Shown here: positions 1-12,074 of the stretch, piece by piece
How the letters are laid out: every line of letters begins with the position of its first letter
Position numbering within the stretch: the stretch's first letter is position 1
DNA from: Liolophura sinensis
Lineage: Eukaryota; Mollusca; Polyplacophora; Chitonida; Chitonidae
Direction: 5' to 3'
Length of the DNA stretch: 64,000 nucleotides
Assembly: GCF_032854445.1 (NCBI RefSeq)
Contig: NC_088297.1
Coordinates: 19,605,127 to 19,669,126 of the forward strand
Translations under genes and position numbers: made by a program
The notes under the pieces: generated by a model
Seen by the model: only the letters and a program-made list of their open reading frames with translations
Database searches by the model: none
Told to the model about the DNA's origin: nothing

Positions 1-150
1 ATACTTCTTAACTCAAAACCTCAGTGGATTTATCCGGAGGATGATGTACTTCCCTCTACTTGCTTGAAGGATAAACAACTTCTCGTGTGTAAACTTCAGT
101 CCCCTGGCTTCAAGGAGATATATTTTTTTAAAATTTAAACCACGGTAGCA

Positions 151-156
151 TTTATT
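151..156 (-). terminator. Poly(A) signal AATAAA for V24
   Basis: AATAAA on the minus strand about 40 nt after the V24 stop. It suits a terminal exon at the end of the visible array. Confidence 0.45.
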
Positions 157-196
157 TCAAGAATGAGCTATTTCTAAACTCAAATCCTAGCTCCGA

Positions 197-714
197 TTAT
201 TTGAAGGAATAGGCACCTCTCAGTCTCAATGATTCACATCTCATTTTGAAAGCCACTTGGCTCTTCGCGAATTGCTCAGACTTGCTCAAGGAGCACGGAT
301 AGTCATTGTCCTTGAGGTAACTGTCCAGCCGTGACCTCAGCGCCATGAACGACTCTCTGTTGTACTCGTCTCCAGACGGCTTTGTGATGGTCATGAAAAA
401 ATCCGCCAAGAAAGTGTTCAGCTCTGGTGGTGGGATTTCGAAAATCTGCCTCTGGTCGTCGGGATAAGTGGCCCACAACCATCGTTCAAATATCCCAACG
501 GCTGCCACGATGTAACGTGTAGTGGTCTCCGCCTTCGCTTTGACCCGCTCACGACGCCTCCGGTTGGCCATGGACACCCCACGCACCGGCAGGACATATC
601 GCTCAAGCTGCCGTAATGTTTCGTACTCCGGGAATGTTCTCACCTCTGATGGACCAAACACTTCTATGTCGTCCATGCCGTGATCGCCATGTTGTCTGGA
701 GCCGAGCTTCCAAG
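197..714 (-). CDS. Variable terminal exon V24 (core-binding domain)
   Basis: Acceptor TCTCTCTCGTTGACAG|CT, phase 1, 172 residues. The basic patch NRRRRERVK (51-59) precedes VAAVGIFERWLW (70-81). The domain continues IFEIPPPELNTFLADFF, SGDEYNRESFMALRSRLDSYL, NDYPCSLSKSEQF and AKSQVAFKMRCESLRL, then a seven-residue tail. It is the last copy in the window. Its resemblance to the near-consensus V8 shows little decay at the far end of the array, which may continue past the left edge. Confidence 0.88.
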
Positions 715-1290
715 CTGTCAACGAGAGAGATTCCAGTGTAAGTATTGAAGCTTTCCAATTTGTTAAGGAATGCATTTATGCCATTGTTAATTGCACTGTA
801 AAAAAATGCTCTGACGTTGAGGAACGTTTCCTTTCTTATAAAATTGTTTTATGCCATGGAAATCCCATCCCTCATTGCCTGATGATTTAGCGTAAATTTG
901 TCGTACGATATTTTGCACGTCGCTATTGTCGCACCATTGTCCTATATGTGCGATTATCGTACATGTACGACATCTTTGTGAAACCGGGCCCAGGTGTCAG
1001 AAACACCAAAACGGCCACTGAGTCCCAATCTTCTAGGCTGTCCAGCTGTAGCTGCAATACCATTTCACGAGTCATAGAACAGATAAATCCAGCATATGTT
1101 TTCACTACTCCCTATTAGTGTCCCAAGGTGTTGAGATTTTGAAACTGTTCCCTTAGGGGGTTCATCGGCTTTAATCTGCATATGGTCGCAGATGAAGTAA
1201 AAGTAATATTTATTTCTCAACTAGATCTTGTTACACACCGTTTCAGTACCCAGTGTTAAGGCAGTTAAACAGCAAACATGTACTGTGGTT

Positions 1291-1381
1291 ATTTATTTAC
1301 TTGATTGGTGTTTTACGCCGTACTCAAGAATATTTCTCTTATACGACGGCGGCAAACATTATGGTTGAGGAAACCGGGCAC
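1291..1381 (-). repeat. V-SINE-like 3' fragment
   Basis: The + strand reads TTGATTGGTGTTTTACGCCG and then TTATACGACGGCGGC, the reverse complement of the 3' domain of the 8131 SINE. Confidence 0.82.
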
Positions 1382-1805
1382 TCTGGTATGTATTGTTTAA
1401 CCATCATGTCCTCATGTAGTGTAAAACTAAACACCCGTTGGCAGTAAACGTGCTGTCCATATTTTAGCAGGTATTTTCCAGAACTGTTGGTTTCCGCAAG
1501 AACACCAGAAAGAGCATTCTACATTCCCCCATTATACCTTATATACGCTTCGCCTAGAACTAAATTTGACTCGTTGTGTTTTACCATCAACGACAAACAT
1601 TCATGCAAAATAAAACATAAAACTATGAAGATGATCGCCTTTAAAATGATCATTGTCCACACCAATTATCCGTCTCTTGGAAGTTAATAACCTGGCTTCA
1701 CAGACAGATCAAAGATTCGGGCATACAAACACGTTTTTTTTTACTCGTAGCCATTTGCACTGAAATCTTGTTAACCTGGGATTCAAGCAATCTCAACTGG
1801 AGGTT

Positions 1806-4367
1806 CTGTTTTCACAGGTCATATAACCTAAGAGATGATTTTAAACAATCAGAATAAATAAAGTTCCTGTTTTCATCCTTGTTTTACAGAGTCGAACAAG
1901 TGAATGTTCATAAACGTTTGGTTTCTTAAAGTATTAATTCAAGAGCATACCACGACAGAAATTCACTGACTGCAAGAACGGAAAGAAGACTATGCCTCGC
2001 TGTAGAGCGTAACAGTCCGTTTCCCGTCCATAGCATTGCTCCGTTAACAGAGATGTCTGCCCACAAGGCGTATATAGCGAGTAACACTTTCTGTTTCTAT
2101 GTGGTTTAAGGTAAAGGAAAAAGAAAAAGGACAATTAATGGAAGGTTTAAAACCCTGAATCACGTCGCTCGCATGGACTTATAACCTAAACAGATACTAT
2201 AATGTAATATCGATTGTAAGAAATAGAAAACACCTCGACTAGCTTGTCATTTTTGATGCCTTGTGCACGATGGACTGCCGCAAAATGTTACACTTTTTAA
2301 TGGACATCGAAAATGTCAGGAAAAACAAAGATATTCCAAAACTAATAAAATCCCTATCGTTCTTAAAAATGACACATAAAATGAAAAACGACAAAAGATA
2401 TGTTTGTAAAAGACAATACGTGACAGATAGCACAAAACTTTCAAATTTTATACAAACTTTATTGTGACATGTAAAGGTAAAACAAACCTAGAGAACATAA
2501 CTCGAAACAAACATTTGAACCGCTTTCCTGCTCTACAAAGACGGCTTTTTAGAATAAAATATTACTAACAGCAATATTCAAACTTTAGTAACATAATAAC
2601 ACAAAATATTATAAACGTAACATGAAACACAAAGATAAGAAAATTAATTATACCATCCTTTGTTTACTGTCTTCATAATGTTTCTTTGCAACCAGTCCCT
2701 TCAGTATACAGATAGGTGAGCACACATTTTTCTTTACAATACAATGAAGACTCTCGCTGAGAGTCCAGCAACCTGCGGATGGTAGAAAGTTTGCCGTCGC
2801 AAAAATATTCATGATTACAATGTTAACAGGAATCTAATAAATAAAAAGGCAAATTAACACCAATGAAATAAATTAATACAATCAAACGCGAAACATCACA
2901 GGCTGATAATCTTTTTTCCATCATAAAACCTGCAAAAAACGTAGAAACATAGAAACACTGCGAAATACACTGCATAAAAATGAGCTATATCGTTAACCTT
3001 ATGCTTGACAGTTGATTCCAGCTGGGTGACGCCATCTTATGTACATGTATATATTCCAGACGAGACATGGAATATTTTTTCTACATGACAGTTAGTAAAA
3101 AAAAAAAAGAAAACCTTATCATTCACTCTGGATTTATTTAAATGTTTTTTATCTAAAACACGAGTAGAATATCGGATTTCGAGATGTGAGGGAACAGATT
3201 GTAGACAAAGCAAGCTGAATTAAAACCAAAATAAAATGCTACAGAACCGTGCTCCTGGGTCTTTGTAAATGTTCGTTGTGGAGGTAGGAGTCAGGTAAAA
3301 TACGTTTAACAAAATGTCTGAAAAGACCTTTCAGAAACCATGTTTATTTATACCTTAATATTTAATTCAGTTAAACAGATAGAAGTGAATTAAGCAACAA
3401 CTTTTGCGTCTGACGATAACGGAACTGTTTTCACAGGTAATATAACCTAAGAGATGATTTTAAACAATCAGAATAAATAAAGTTCCTGTTTTCATCCTTG
3501 TTTTACAGAGTCGAACAAGTGAATGTTCATAAACGTTTGGATTCTTAAAGTATTAATTCGAGAGCATACCACGACAGAAATTCACTGACTGCAAGAACAG
3601 AGAGAAGACTATGCCTCGCTGTAGAGCGTAACAGTCCGTTTCCCGTCCATAGCATTGCTCCGTTAACAGAGATGTCTGCCCACAAGGCGTATATAGCCAG
3701 CAACTCTTTCTGTTTCTATGTGGTTTAAGGTAAAGGAAAAAGAAAAAGGTCAATTAATGGAAGGTTTAAAGCCCTGAATCACGTCGCTCGCATGGACTTA
3801 TGACCTAAACAGATACTATAATGTAATATCGATTGTAAGAAATAGAAAACACCTCGACTGGCTTGTCATTTTTGATGCCTTGTGCACGATGGACTGCCGC
3901 AAAATGTTACACTTTCTCATGGACATTGAACATGTCAGGAAAAACAAAGATATTCCAAAACTAATAAAATCCCTATCGTTCTTAAAAATGACACATAAAA
4001 TGAAAAACGACAAATGATATGTTTGTAAAAGACAATAGTGATAGATAGCACAAAATGTTCATATTCTATACAAACTTTACTGTGACATGTAAAGGTAAAA
4101 CAAACCTGGAGAAGATAACTCGAAACAAACATCTGAACCGCTTTCCTGCTCTACAAAGACGGCTTTTTAGAATAAAATATTACTAACAGCAATATTCAAA
4201 CTTTAGTAACATAATAACACAAAATATTATAAACGTAACATGAAACACAAAGATAAGAAAATTAATTATACCATCCTTTGTTTACTGTCTTCATAATGTT
4301 TCTTTGCAACCAGTCCCTTCAGTATACAGATAGGTGAGCACACATTTTTCTTTACAATACAATGAAG
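1806..4367. repeat. Pair of ~0.94-kb direct repeats
   Basis: 1806-2749 and 3425-4367 are nearly identical from CTGTTTTCACAGGT to TACAATGAAG, differing by scattered point changes. They are separated by about 675 bp of unrelated sequence (2750-3424). No gene, primer-binding site or clear TG...CA ends were seen, so an LTR origin is unproven. The stretch just after the first copy (CCAGCAACCTGCGGATGGT) resembles a V-SINE piece. Confidence 0.9.
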
Positions 4368-5216
4368 TTTTAAATTCTCCGATATGATTAAGTGGAATTT
4401 GCCTTTAATTACCGCATCCCCATGGCGAGAAGACATGTCATAAAATATCTCTTTGTCTCCATATGATACCTTGACTATTACGCTGAAATATTTCCTCCTT
4501 ACATCTTATACTGAACTAGTAGCATATATGATAATCTATACATACACACACACAGGGATACCAGGGGACAGGAAAATGATGCTCAATAGCATTACAAAGG
4601 CTTCTTAGAATGTATCGATATTGAATGAACTTTAACCGCAAGTGAATCAGTGAAACGATCTGTATTTTCACCTGTTTGAAGCAGGTGAAAGGTGATAAGC
4701 AACTTACGTCTTGTCATCTTCACACGCCACGACTGTTTATTTCTGCAAATTACAATGGCGAATCGTACCATGTTAATGGGGATAAAAATAAGTCCGATAT
4801 CTAATCTCGTATTTTTATGACGTTTCAAAGGGAAATGGTTTACTGTTATTCTGTACTACACCTAGACTGATCGTGGTTTTCATAGACTTCTCCAACCAAG
4901 ATAGCCAAAGTCAACCAAAGTATAAACCAAACAAACAAGACAATTCTGTATATTTTCACTTAAGCGCCCCCGTTTCTTCCGCTGCCTATTTTAGTCAAAT
5001 AAAACATTCAAAGGGTTTTTTTGTTAGTTAGTGGAGACACTGTTTTAATTGAAGAATAATCTTTTTGTCTTCACTCTGATCCCAACTGTTTATAAGACGG
5101 CAGATATGATTTTTAAAAAAGCCCAGTATTGGTTGGTTACACGTAAGGTCTTTACCAAAATCCATTTGACCTGCTTCTTACTTATGACAGAAACAAATCG
5201 CCCCAATATGCTGAAT

Positions 5217-5722
5217 TCACTGTTCACCAAACATTTTCGCTTTAGACTTGTTGATTAGCTGACTTTTCCGGGCTTTGAAGGCAAGGTTGCTCCGGGTGAA
5301 AACATTACTGATCAATAATGAGGTCGGATAATTGTTACTCTGAAGATAGTTATCCAGTTTGGACCTGAGCAGTCGGAAGGAATCGGCACTGTAATCGTCA
5401 CCAGATGGTTTTTTGATGGTAGCAAAGAACATCTCGAGGTAGATGTCCAGTTCACCAGGAGGAATGTCCTCTATTTTTCTTTTCTCGGCAAAATCGGCCT
5501 GTTTCCACAGCCAGGTTTGGAACGTCTTCACTGCAGAGATGATGTGGTCGACGGTAGACTTGGATCTCGGCTTTCCATAAGCGTTTACCAGATTCACATT
5601 CTTCGGAGATTTGGTGGAGAGACTTCGTGCGGCAGGAGAGTCGTCAATGGAGATTAGTATCTGCTGCTGGCTGTCGGCTGACAACTGGATGCTTTGGGCT
5701 GTGTTGGATCCCAGTAATTCAT
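5217..5722 (-). CDS. Variable terminal exon V23 (acceptor probably shifted)
   Basis: 168 residues from the phase-1 acceptor CTCTGAAG|AT at 5722. The better-looking acceptor TTGGCACCAG lies 16 bp upstream (exon start 5738), but entering there in phase 1 meets a TGA after four codons. The domain is well kept: SAVKTFQTWLW (63-73), IPPGELDIYLEMFF, DDYSADSFRLLRSKLDNYL, NNYPTSL and FKARKSQLINK. Either the weak AAG site is used or this exon can no longer be spliced in frame. Confidence 0.75.
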
Positions 5723-7510
5723 CTTCAGAGGTATGTCACTGGTGCCAACAGAAAAAAATGACGACATTATACATGGATATCACTTGGAATTTAAGTTGGG
5801 GCGCTATTCCAAGTGTTTCAAGGTCACAGACACGCTCTGGGCAATGTAGCTTCAATGTCACTCTTTAGTCAACCTATGTTGCATTTGCTACATAATTCTT
5901 TCCAAACATATCCTGTTATTGCCTATCTGGAACATCGTCTTTGTAAACAAATTGACATGAAGTATACACCATCTACGGTACTCTTACATGGCGTTAAATG
6001 TGAGATATTCTCAAGTGCCCAATCAGTACTTCAAAGCAGAATGAACAGGCCTTTATTTTCGAAATTCTTAACCAGAATATAAATGGATTCACGTAGGTTT
6101 CCTTTGCGGAAATGCACCAGAATCTAGGTCAAATATAGTATCACAAAGTATGCAGTTACTCAAAGTGAAAGTTTTAATATGTGGTATATAAAGCTAAGCA
6201 GTTTTGGGGATTCCGGGTGACTTCAGTATAATTATATTTCATTTTTTGTCAGTTAGTTTATGATAAATCCATAAGAATTTAATTGCAATGTAGTTCGGTG
6301 ATTCATTTCAAAATTCTGACTAGTTCACAATTTATTTTGATCTCTCTACATCAGTATAGATGTCCCAATGTTTGTAGGTTTTGAAAGTTATCTTAGTGAA
6401 TAACAACAATGCCCACTCAAAACAACACGTAAAAAAGTCGAACAATACACGCACCATGGCGATGTTCACGGTCGTACGTCTATTTGTTGAAAGGCGCATA
6501 GTTATGAACTGGAAATTTGGTCATTTTGAAATTCTTGACATTCTTACGGGAATACAAGGAGTTTCTCGTAAATTTAGTTTACGGGAGTCATGGCTAGAAT
6601 CAGATACCCGGATTCCCGTTAAAATTTAAGCCCTGATGATGCCAACTGTACTCGTACTTTGTCCTTAATCGAGTGTATTTTCCTTTTTCCGATCAGTGTT
6701 CCAACACAGAACAGAGGATACGACGGGTGTATATTAAGTACTGCTCTCCTTCTCCGGGCAAACCCTTTTATATTTCCAACACACCTATCACTACGTCAAA
6801 AAATAGAATTATTAAAACTCGAAAGGTGCAATGAGTTAGTCAAAAGTCACCACAACAGATAACACTTGCTATCCCCTGTCAGATAAAAAATAAACCCGCC
6901 TTTCACTGAACAGCGACTTTCACGTTTGGGGCGTGTATATTCCCGCATCCTTTTGCCGACGTCACGGGTGTCTGCTGACCAGGTTATTTCCCTTTGTTTG
7001 CACTAGTATCTGGTTAGTAACAACAGATTGTGCCCAGTTTTATACCTCAATCATGCTTTCACACCATATATCACTACAGAAAAACCAATGCATATAGAAT
7101 ACTAAATGTATATACCTTATAATGCACACAACTTCACATCCTCAGTAAGCCAATATCTCAAATATACCATGTAACCCAAAGTTTCTTTGATTTTTCTTCT
7201 AAGATCTCCTTTCTCTGTAATAATACATAATAACACAGGCGTAGACGTATCAGTCTGAGCTCGGTTGTTCAAAACTGGTTTACTTAATACCAGATTCAAC
7301 TTTCACAAACTTCTTCAATTTGCTACTTGCCCTAAAAAAATGTGTACCATCATGTTAAACATTAACTAAAGCTGCTGCAATTACATTTTAACTTTAGGAA
7401 AGTGCACTGGCTGCTGAGTTTGGCTAAAGTTTCAGTATTGGCGTATACACTTTCGAACAACTGGGTCCTGGTTAGTAAGTCACGAACCCAATACGAGTTT
7501 CATAAGTTCT
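5723..7510 (-). other. Spacer between V22 and V23
   Basis: About 1.8 kb, AT-rich, with no recognised gene or repeat. Confidence 0.35.
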
Positions 7511-7953
7511 TTACTTGAGTTTGCTTATCAGTTCGGACTTTCTCCGTCGAAAGGCAAACTGGCTGTTCCTGAACTCAGAACTGGTCACCACTGACCAACG
7601 GTAGCCGTGATAGCGCAAATAGTTGTCCAGTTTAGACCGCAGGAGACGGAAGGAGTCCGGCGTGTAGTCGCAACCAGCCGGTTTCGTCACAGTGCTAAAG
7701 AAGCTGGCCAGATAGGTATCCAACTCAGCTGGTGGTAAAGTCTCCAATCTCCGAGTTTCCTTGTAATCCGAATGCTTCCTAAGCCAGTTTTCAAAAAGTC
7801 GGACAGTAGATAAGATGTTACTTATTGTGGACTTGGAGCGAGCCTTCGTCATTCCGGGCACGGCGAGCAGTTTAGACTCATCCGGCGAAGACTGTTCGAG
7901 ACGTGACTTCACGTGACTCCTTGAGGGCATGAGTCCAAAAACACTGGTCGTCT
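7511..7953 (-). CDS. Variable terminal exon V22 (core-binding domain)
   Basis: Acceptor CTCTTTGATCTCAG|AG, phase 1, 147 residues. ARSKSTISNILSTVRLFENWLRK (38-60) is followed by LPPAELDTYLASFF, CDYTPDSFRLLRSKLDNYL, HGYRWSVVTSSEF and NSQFAFRRRKSELISKLK. YRWSV replaces YP-SI. RSKST and DSFRLLRSKLDNYL are shared with V23, its neighbour and probable sister. Confidence 0.86.
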
Positions 7954-8130
7954 CTGAGATCAAAGAGAAAAAAAAGCAAGACTGTTACACTGTTTGGTAA
8001 TGCCGAGCAGGTTGAGGGTAAACGGGCCTTCGTGCATGATTCTGAAACGCATTCACGAAGTCAACTTTGAACAGTTTGAATGAACAGCAGCAAACGTATT
8101 TCTGTTGGAGATATTTTAGAAATTTTAAGG

Positions 8131-8370
8131 GGGCCTAAGTGGCTCAATTGGTTAGCGCACTAGCGCAGAGTAATGACCCAGGAGCCTGTCACCAATGCGG
8201 TGGCTAGAAGTTCAAGTCCAGCTCACGCAGGCTTCCTGTCCGGCTGTACGTGGGAAGGTCTTCCAGCAACCTGCGAATGGTCGTGGGTTTCGTCTCACCA
8301 TCCTGCTGGCCGCCGTCGTATAAGTGAAATATTCTTGAGTAAGGCGCAAAACACTTACCAAATAAATAAA
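8131..8370 (+). mobile_element. tRNA-derived SINE with V-SINE-like 3' domain
   Basis: The A-box TGGCTCAATTGGTTAGCGC and B-box GTTCAAGTCC give an RNA polymerase III promoter. The 3' half (GGCCGCCGTCGTATAAGTGA, then TTCTTGAGTAAGGCG) ends in AATAAATAAA. The same 3' domain recurs in reverse at 1291, 18242, 27155 and 30575. The arrangement resembles SINEs of the V-SINE superfamily that are widespread in molluscs. Confidence 0.85.
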
Positions 8371-8449
8371 CGAATTTTAGATAATTCTGAATGAAAAAGA
8401 TCTGTGCCCTGTGGCCTTGATTTGAGTCATGACGAATTCGCTAAGAACT

Positions 8450-8467
8450 CCCCCCCCCCCCCCCCCC
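8450..8467. repeat. Poly(C) run of 18
   Basis: An uninterrupted C tract in the spacer downstream of V21. Its length is prone to sequencing error. Confidence 0.9.
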
Positions 8468-9264
8468 ACTATTAACCACGGCAATTCGTCAATGTTGATT
8501 TTCTTAGTAAAAACATTCAGAATTTTTTAACCATAACTTTTCAAGAAAAAATCACCCAAAAACATTTCTAACACTACGCGAAGAATTTCTGATACACTTC
8601 GTACTTTTACCACAGATAAATATAACAAAGGTAATTTTCAAGAATTTTAATACTTAGTACTAACTCTCCGTAAATCTACTGTTTGTTTTATTAGTGGAAG
8701 GGGTTACATATGTATTTTGAAAGTAACACAGCTGAACACTGTCTTAACCACACTGGGAGTGTTGGCTACGTCCACAATAAGATCGCTTCGAGAAGAAATT
8801 AAGTACTGTTACACCATCAAAACATCAACCTCTTCATGATCAACGAATGGTATACGAATGTCGGACAAGGCTTAGATTTATCCATAAAGAGTGAAAAAAA
8901 AAAAAAAAACCTGAACACCGACGTGCGCATGCAAGTAGCAAAAGATGAAATCAAAATATAAGGCTTCGCAATACCAGTATTAATAAAATAAACGTCTTTA
9001 ACAAATACATTTTCAAACTAAATGATAGATATTCAAGAATGTACTGGCTACCACGCTCCATAAACACACGCAAGATACATATCAAATGCAGTGATAGCAA
9101 AATATGAGGTGAAGTAAGGCAATTAATTACATTCATGAGGTATATGTTGAAACAATTATTTTGAAGACAACTGAACATTTATGGAAATAAAGCTATTACC
9201 GCAGTCATATTCTACACGCTTCCTGAGGTATATATACAGACGCATGTATAGTAACATAATAAGA

Positions 9265-9546
9265 AGAGATTAACCCAGAAATCTAGAGAATGGAGACAAT
9301 TTCTTGTGTTGACTTGCCAAAAAAAGGCGTCAAGAATAGGATGCCATGCATGAATGTTTGCAGCGAATAAGATATATATTACAGCAAGTCCATCGAACAA
9401 ATCAAAGTATAGTTCTCAAATAAGTATAGAGATTAGTTCAGCTCTAGATAAATGAGACAACTTCTGGTGTCGATTTGCCCAAAAAAGGCATCACAAATGG
9501 GATGCCATTCATAAATGTTTGCAGAGAATGAGATATATATCATGGC
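9265..9546. repeat. Tandem duplication, unit about 162 bp, two copies
   Basis: 9265-9385 and 9427-9546 share AGAGATTA, GGATGCCAT, AATGTTTGCAG and GATATATAT in the same order with scattered differences. Confidence 0.75.
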
Positions 9547-10071
9547 ATACCCGTCTGAATTACGTTTGAGTCAGTTTCACCTATAATCTATCTATACAGA
9601 AGAAAACAGCGTTTAAGTTCCCTTCTTGACAGCCTCTCCGAAGCTTGAGGAATAAATGATAAACATAATTATCGTCTATTAATATTATGGTCCCAATTAT
9701 ACTTTTGTCAAAAATAAATCAATGTACTTCTCATCTTTGCTTCAAACATAACCTCCACAACTTTTTGCCGTTTTCCACAGTAGATTAGATCATCAAAGAA
9801 TTTTACGCCATGTCTACGTTTATAGATGAACACAAGCAAACTACGCCTTGATTGCATTATTTCGCTCGTGCAAAAAGGGTTTTGGGCTTCACGATAAGCC
9901 AGGACCTTAACCACAGCCATTAGAAATTCAGTTCAAATGTGCTGTTTCCATTTTGAATATTTTCCAACTCAGCTTTTCGTTTTTCAGATGGGACAGCTAT
10001 TTCCTAGATCGTAGCCTGGTGTTAATTCGCATAAATTTTGTCCCATATCGCCTACTTAATATTAGGCGTTT

Positions 10072-10535
10072 TCAGTCGAAGCTAGAATTTTCAGGCGTGT
10101 CCTTCAGTTGTGCCATTCTGTCTTTGAACGCCTTCTGACTTGCTCTGAACTTGGTGGTGTTAAGGATTGAAATTGGATAGCTCTTTTCCTTTAAATAACG
10201 CGCCAATCGAGATCGCATGGACAGCAGGGACGACGGTGTGCATAGGTTACTGGTGTTCCTGAATACGATGAAATAGTTCGCCAGGTGCCCGTCCAATTCC
10301 TCAGGAGGGATTTCAAAGATCTGCCTGTTGTCCTGTGCATTCTGCGTCCAAAACCAACGCTCGAAACATCCCACGGCTGACACCACGGATCGCATGCTCG
10401 CCACGGGCATGGTCCCCCGTAGGTTCTCCATACGTTTCCGGGCGTTTGGCAAGTCCAGTTCCTTCGGATAATGTTCGTCTCCTCCGAAAGTTCCGAAACC
10501 ACTCATCCCTGACCGTCTAAATGTAGGATCGCTCT
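10072..10535 (-). CDS. Variable terminal exon V21 (diverged middle segment)
   Basis: Acceptor TTGCCATGCAG|AG, phase 1, 154 residues. VSAVGCFERWFW (52-63) and IFEIPPEELDGHLANYF are normal. The segment that reads VKKPSG-DY in most copies is VFRNTSNLCTPSSLLSM here, losing the KP-G turn. The frame then returns to RSRLARYL, KSYPISILN and ASQKAFKDRMAQLK with an acidic tail ending NSSFD. The altered block keeps the same length, which suggests drift or selection rather than an indel. Confidence 0.84.
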
Positions 10536-11377
10536 CTGCATGGCAAACAAAAGCAATTATACAATAAGTACCTCGGTGCCCTTGATGCATTCATTTTAGC
10601 GCCTGGAACAATACAAGCTGAGACAAAGCAAAAGTAAACCTTCAGTGATCTAATGAATAGTGCGATAGGCAGACAGAAAGCCGTTCACTAAGACTCTATG
10701 CGATACACGAAGATATTTTAAGTTCCAACAGTTGTAACCTACAATCAGAAATTACAATCGGGTCGGCCCAGTTGTAAAATATTTACAATCGCCCCAAAAT
10801 TAACTTTACAAATACTTGGAATGGGTATACTGCTAGTTAATACTACTTTTACAATTATACTCAATTGCTGTAGCTACAATCTCTATGTGCAAGCCCGCCA
10901 TGAAATTAACAGAGTTGGCATGTGCCGAAGGTTATGTAGATATTTCAATGGGTGTCACGAGTGTTAACGTAAGAGAGCTCTGACCTGGTGCAAGAAAATC
11001 TGTTTGGGTTGAAGGGTTAGGTTTAGATATCAACGTTCAGCCCATTGGCCTCCGGTACAGCATGCTTTAAAGGTTGATGAGCAATGCTGGGAGATGTTGA
11101 GATGCTTTGAAATGTGACCAGCACACAACACACTCCTTAGTCATCCGCTTGACCTGTAATCCCCTTATTTACTGAAAATGAAAACCTTAACGCTTCTTTC
11201 TTGCTGTAAAAATGTAATATCCTTTGATTTATTATGACTAATACAAACGATTAAAAAACAGTGTTCAAAAGTACCAGAAATATTTGAGAAAGACAGAACT
11301 AAAGGCCAGTATGCAAAATACAACGATAAATGATAAAGATATCAGAAGTACTGGAGTAGAATGTTATTGTTAACCTC
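10536..11377 (-). other. Spacer upstream of V21
   Basis: About 0.85 kb with no recognised element. 11461-12072, on the other side of the short tandem repeat, is likewise empty. Confidence 0.35.
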
Positions 11378-11460
11378 AAGATCACCACCCAGAAGATCAT
11401 TATCCTGCAGATCACCACCAAAAAGATCACCACCAAAAAGATCACAATCCAGAAGATCAA
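11378..11460. repeat. Short tandem repeat, unit about 13-14 bp
   Basis: Repeats of AGATCACCACCAAA and close variants, about six units. Confidence 0.8.
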
Positions 11461-12074
11461 TACCTATTCACCAAGTGTGACATTCAGAACACCGTCGCCG
11501 TCAGGCCATATATAAACTCAAATGCACAATGCAAACTTAAGATAAAAAAAAAAGATTATTTTCGCAGCTGCGTAGATTTGCAACATGTAAGAGGCAAAAT
11601 GAGAAGATTCAATGTAAACCATTTGACAAACACGTATCATTAGCAAGAAAGAGCATCACACTATCCAGCGGCTTATTTAGTAAGGCGAACTAACAAGGGG
11701 TAATCTTGAGCAATGTGTTTGGAATATAACATAAACTTATTAGCTTGGTACATCAGGAGCCTAAACGGCTACATAGGACTCGTCAGCAATCATGATATGT
11801 ACTTCGGATATCACCAATTATGATAACACCAACCAACATCTCAACAGATAGTCTCTTGAGATTTTTTTTGGACACGTGCATGACGTCCTCGCCACAAGAA
11901 CGGAGATTATCCAAGACATTGTCGATTATCAGCGTAACAAAATGTTTAAACAACTAACACCATATATCTGGGGAGGAAAAAAAGGCTTGGAATTTAGTGT
12001 ATCCTGTTTAGTAAATACCCTGTTCCTCTCTTGGCTCCATACAACATTACTACGTGTACCGTATTACACATATA

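Noticed and set aside
1934-4132. Paired small reading frames in the direct repeats
   Set aside because: They match each other only because the DNA is duplicated. Composition is AT-driven and no domain is seen.
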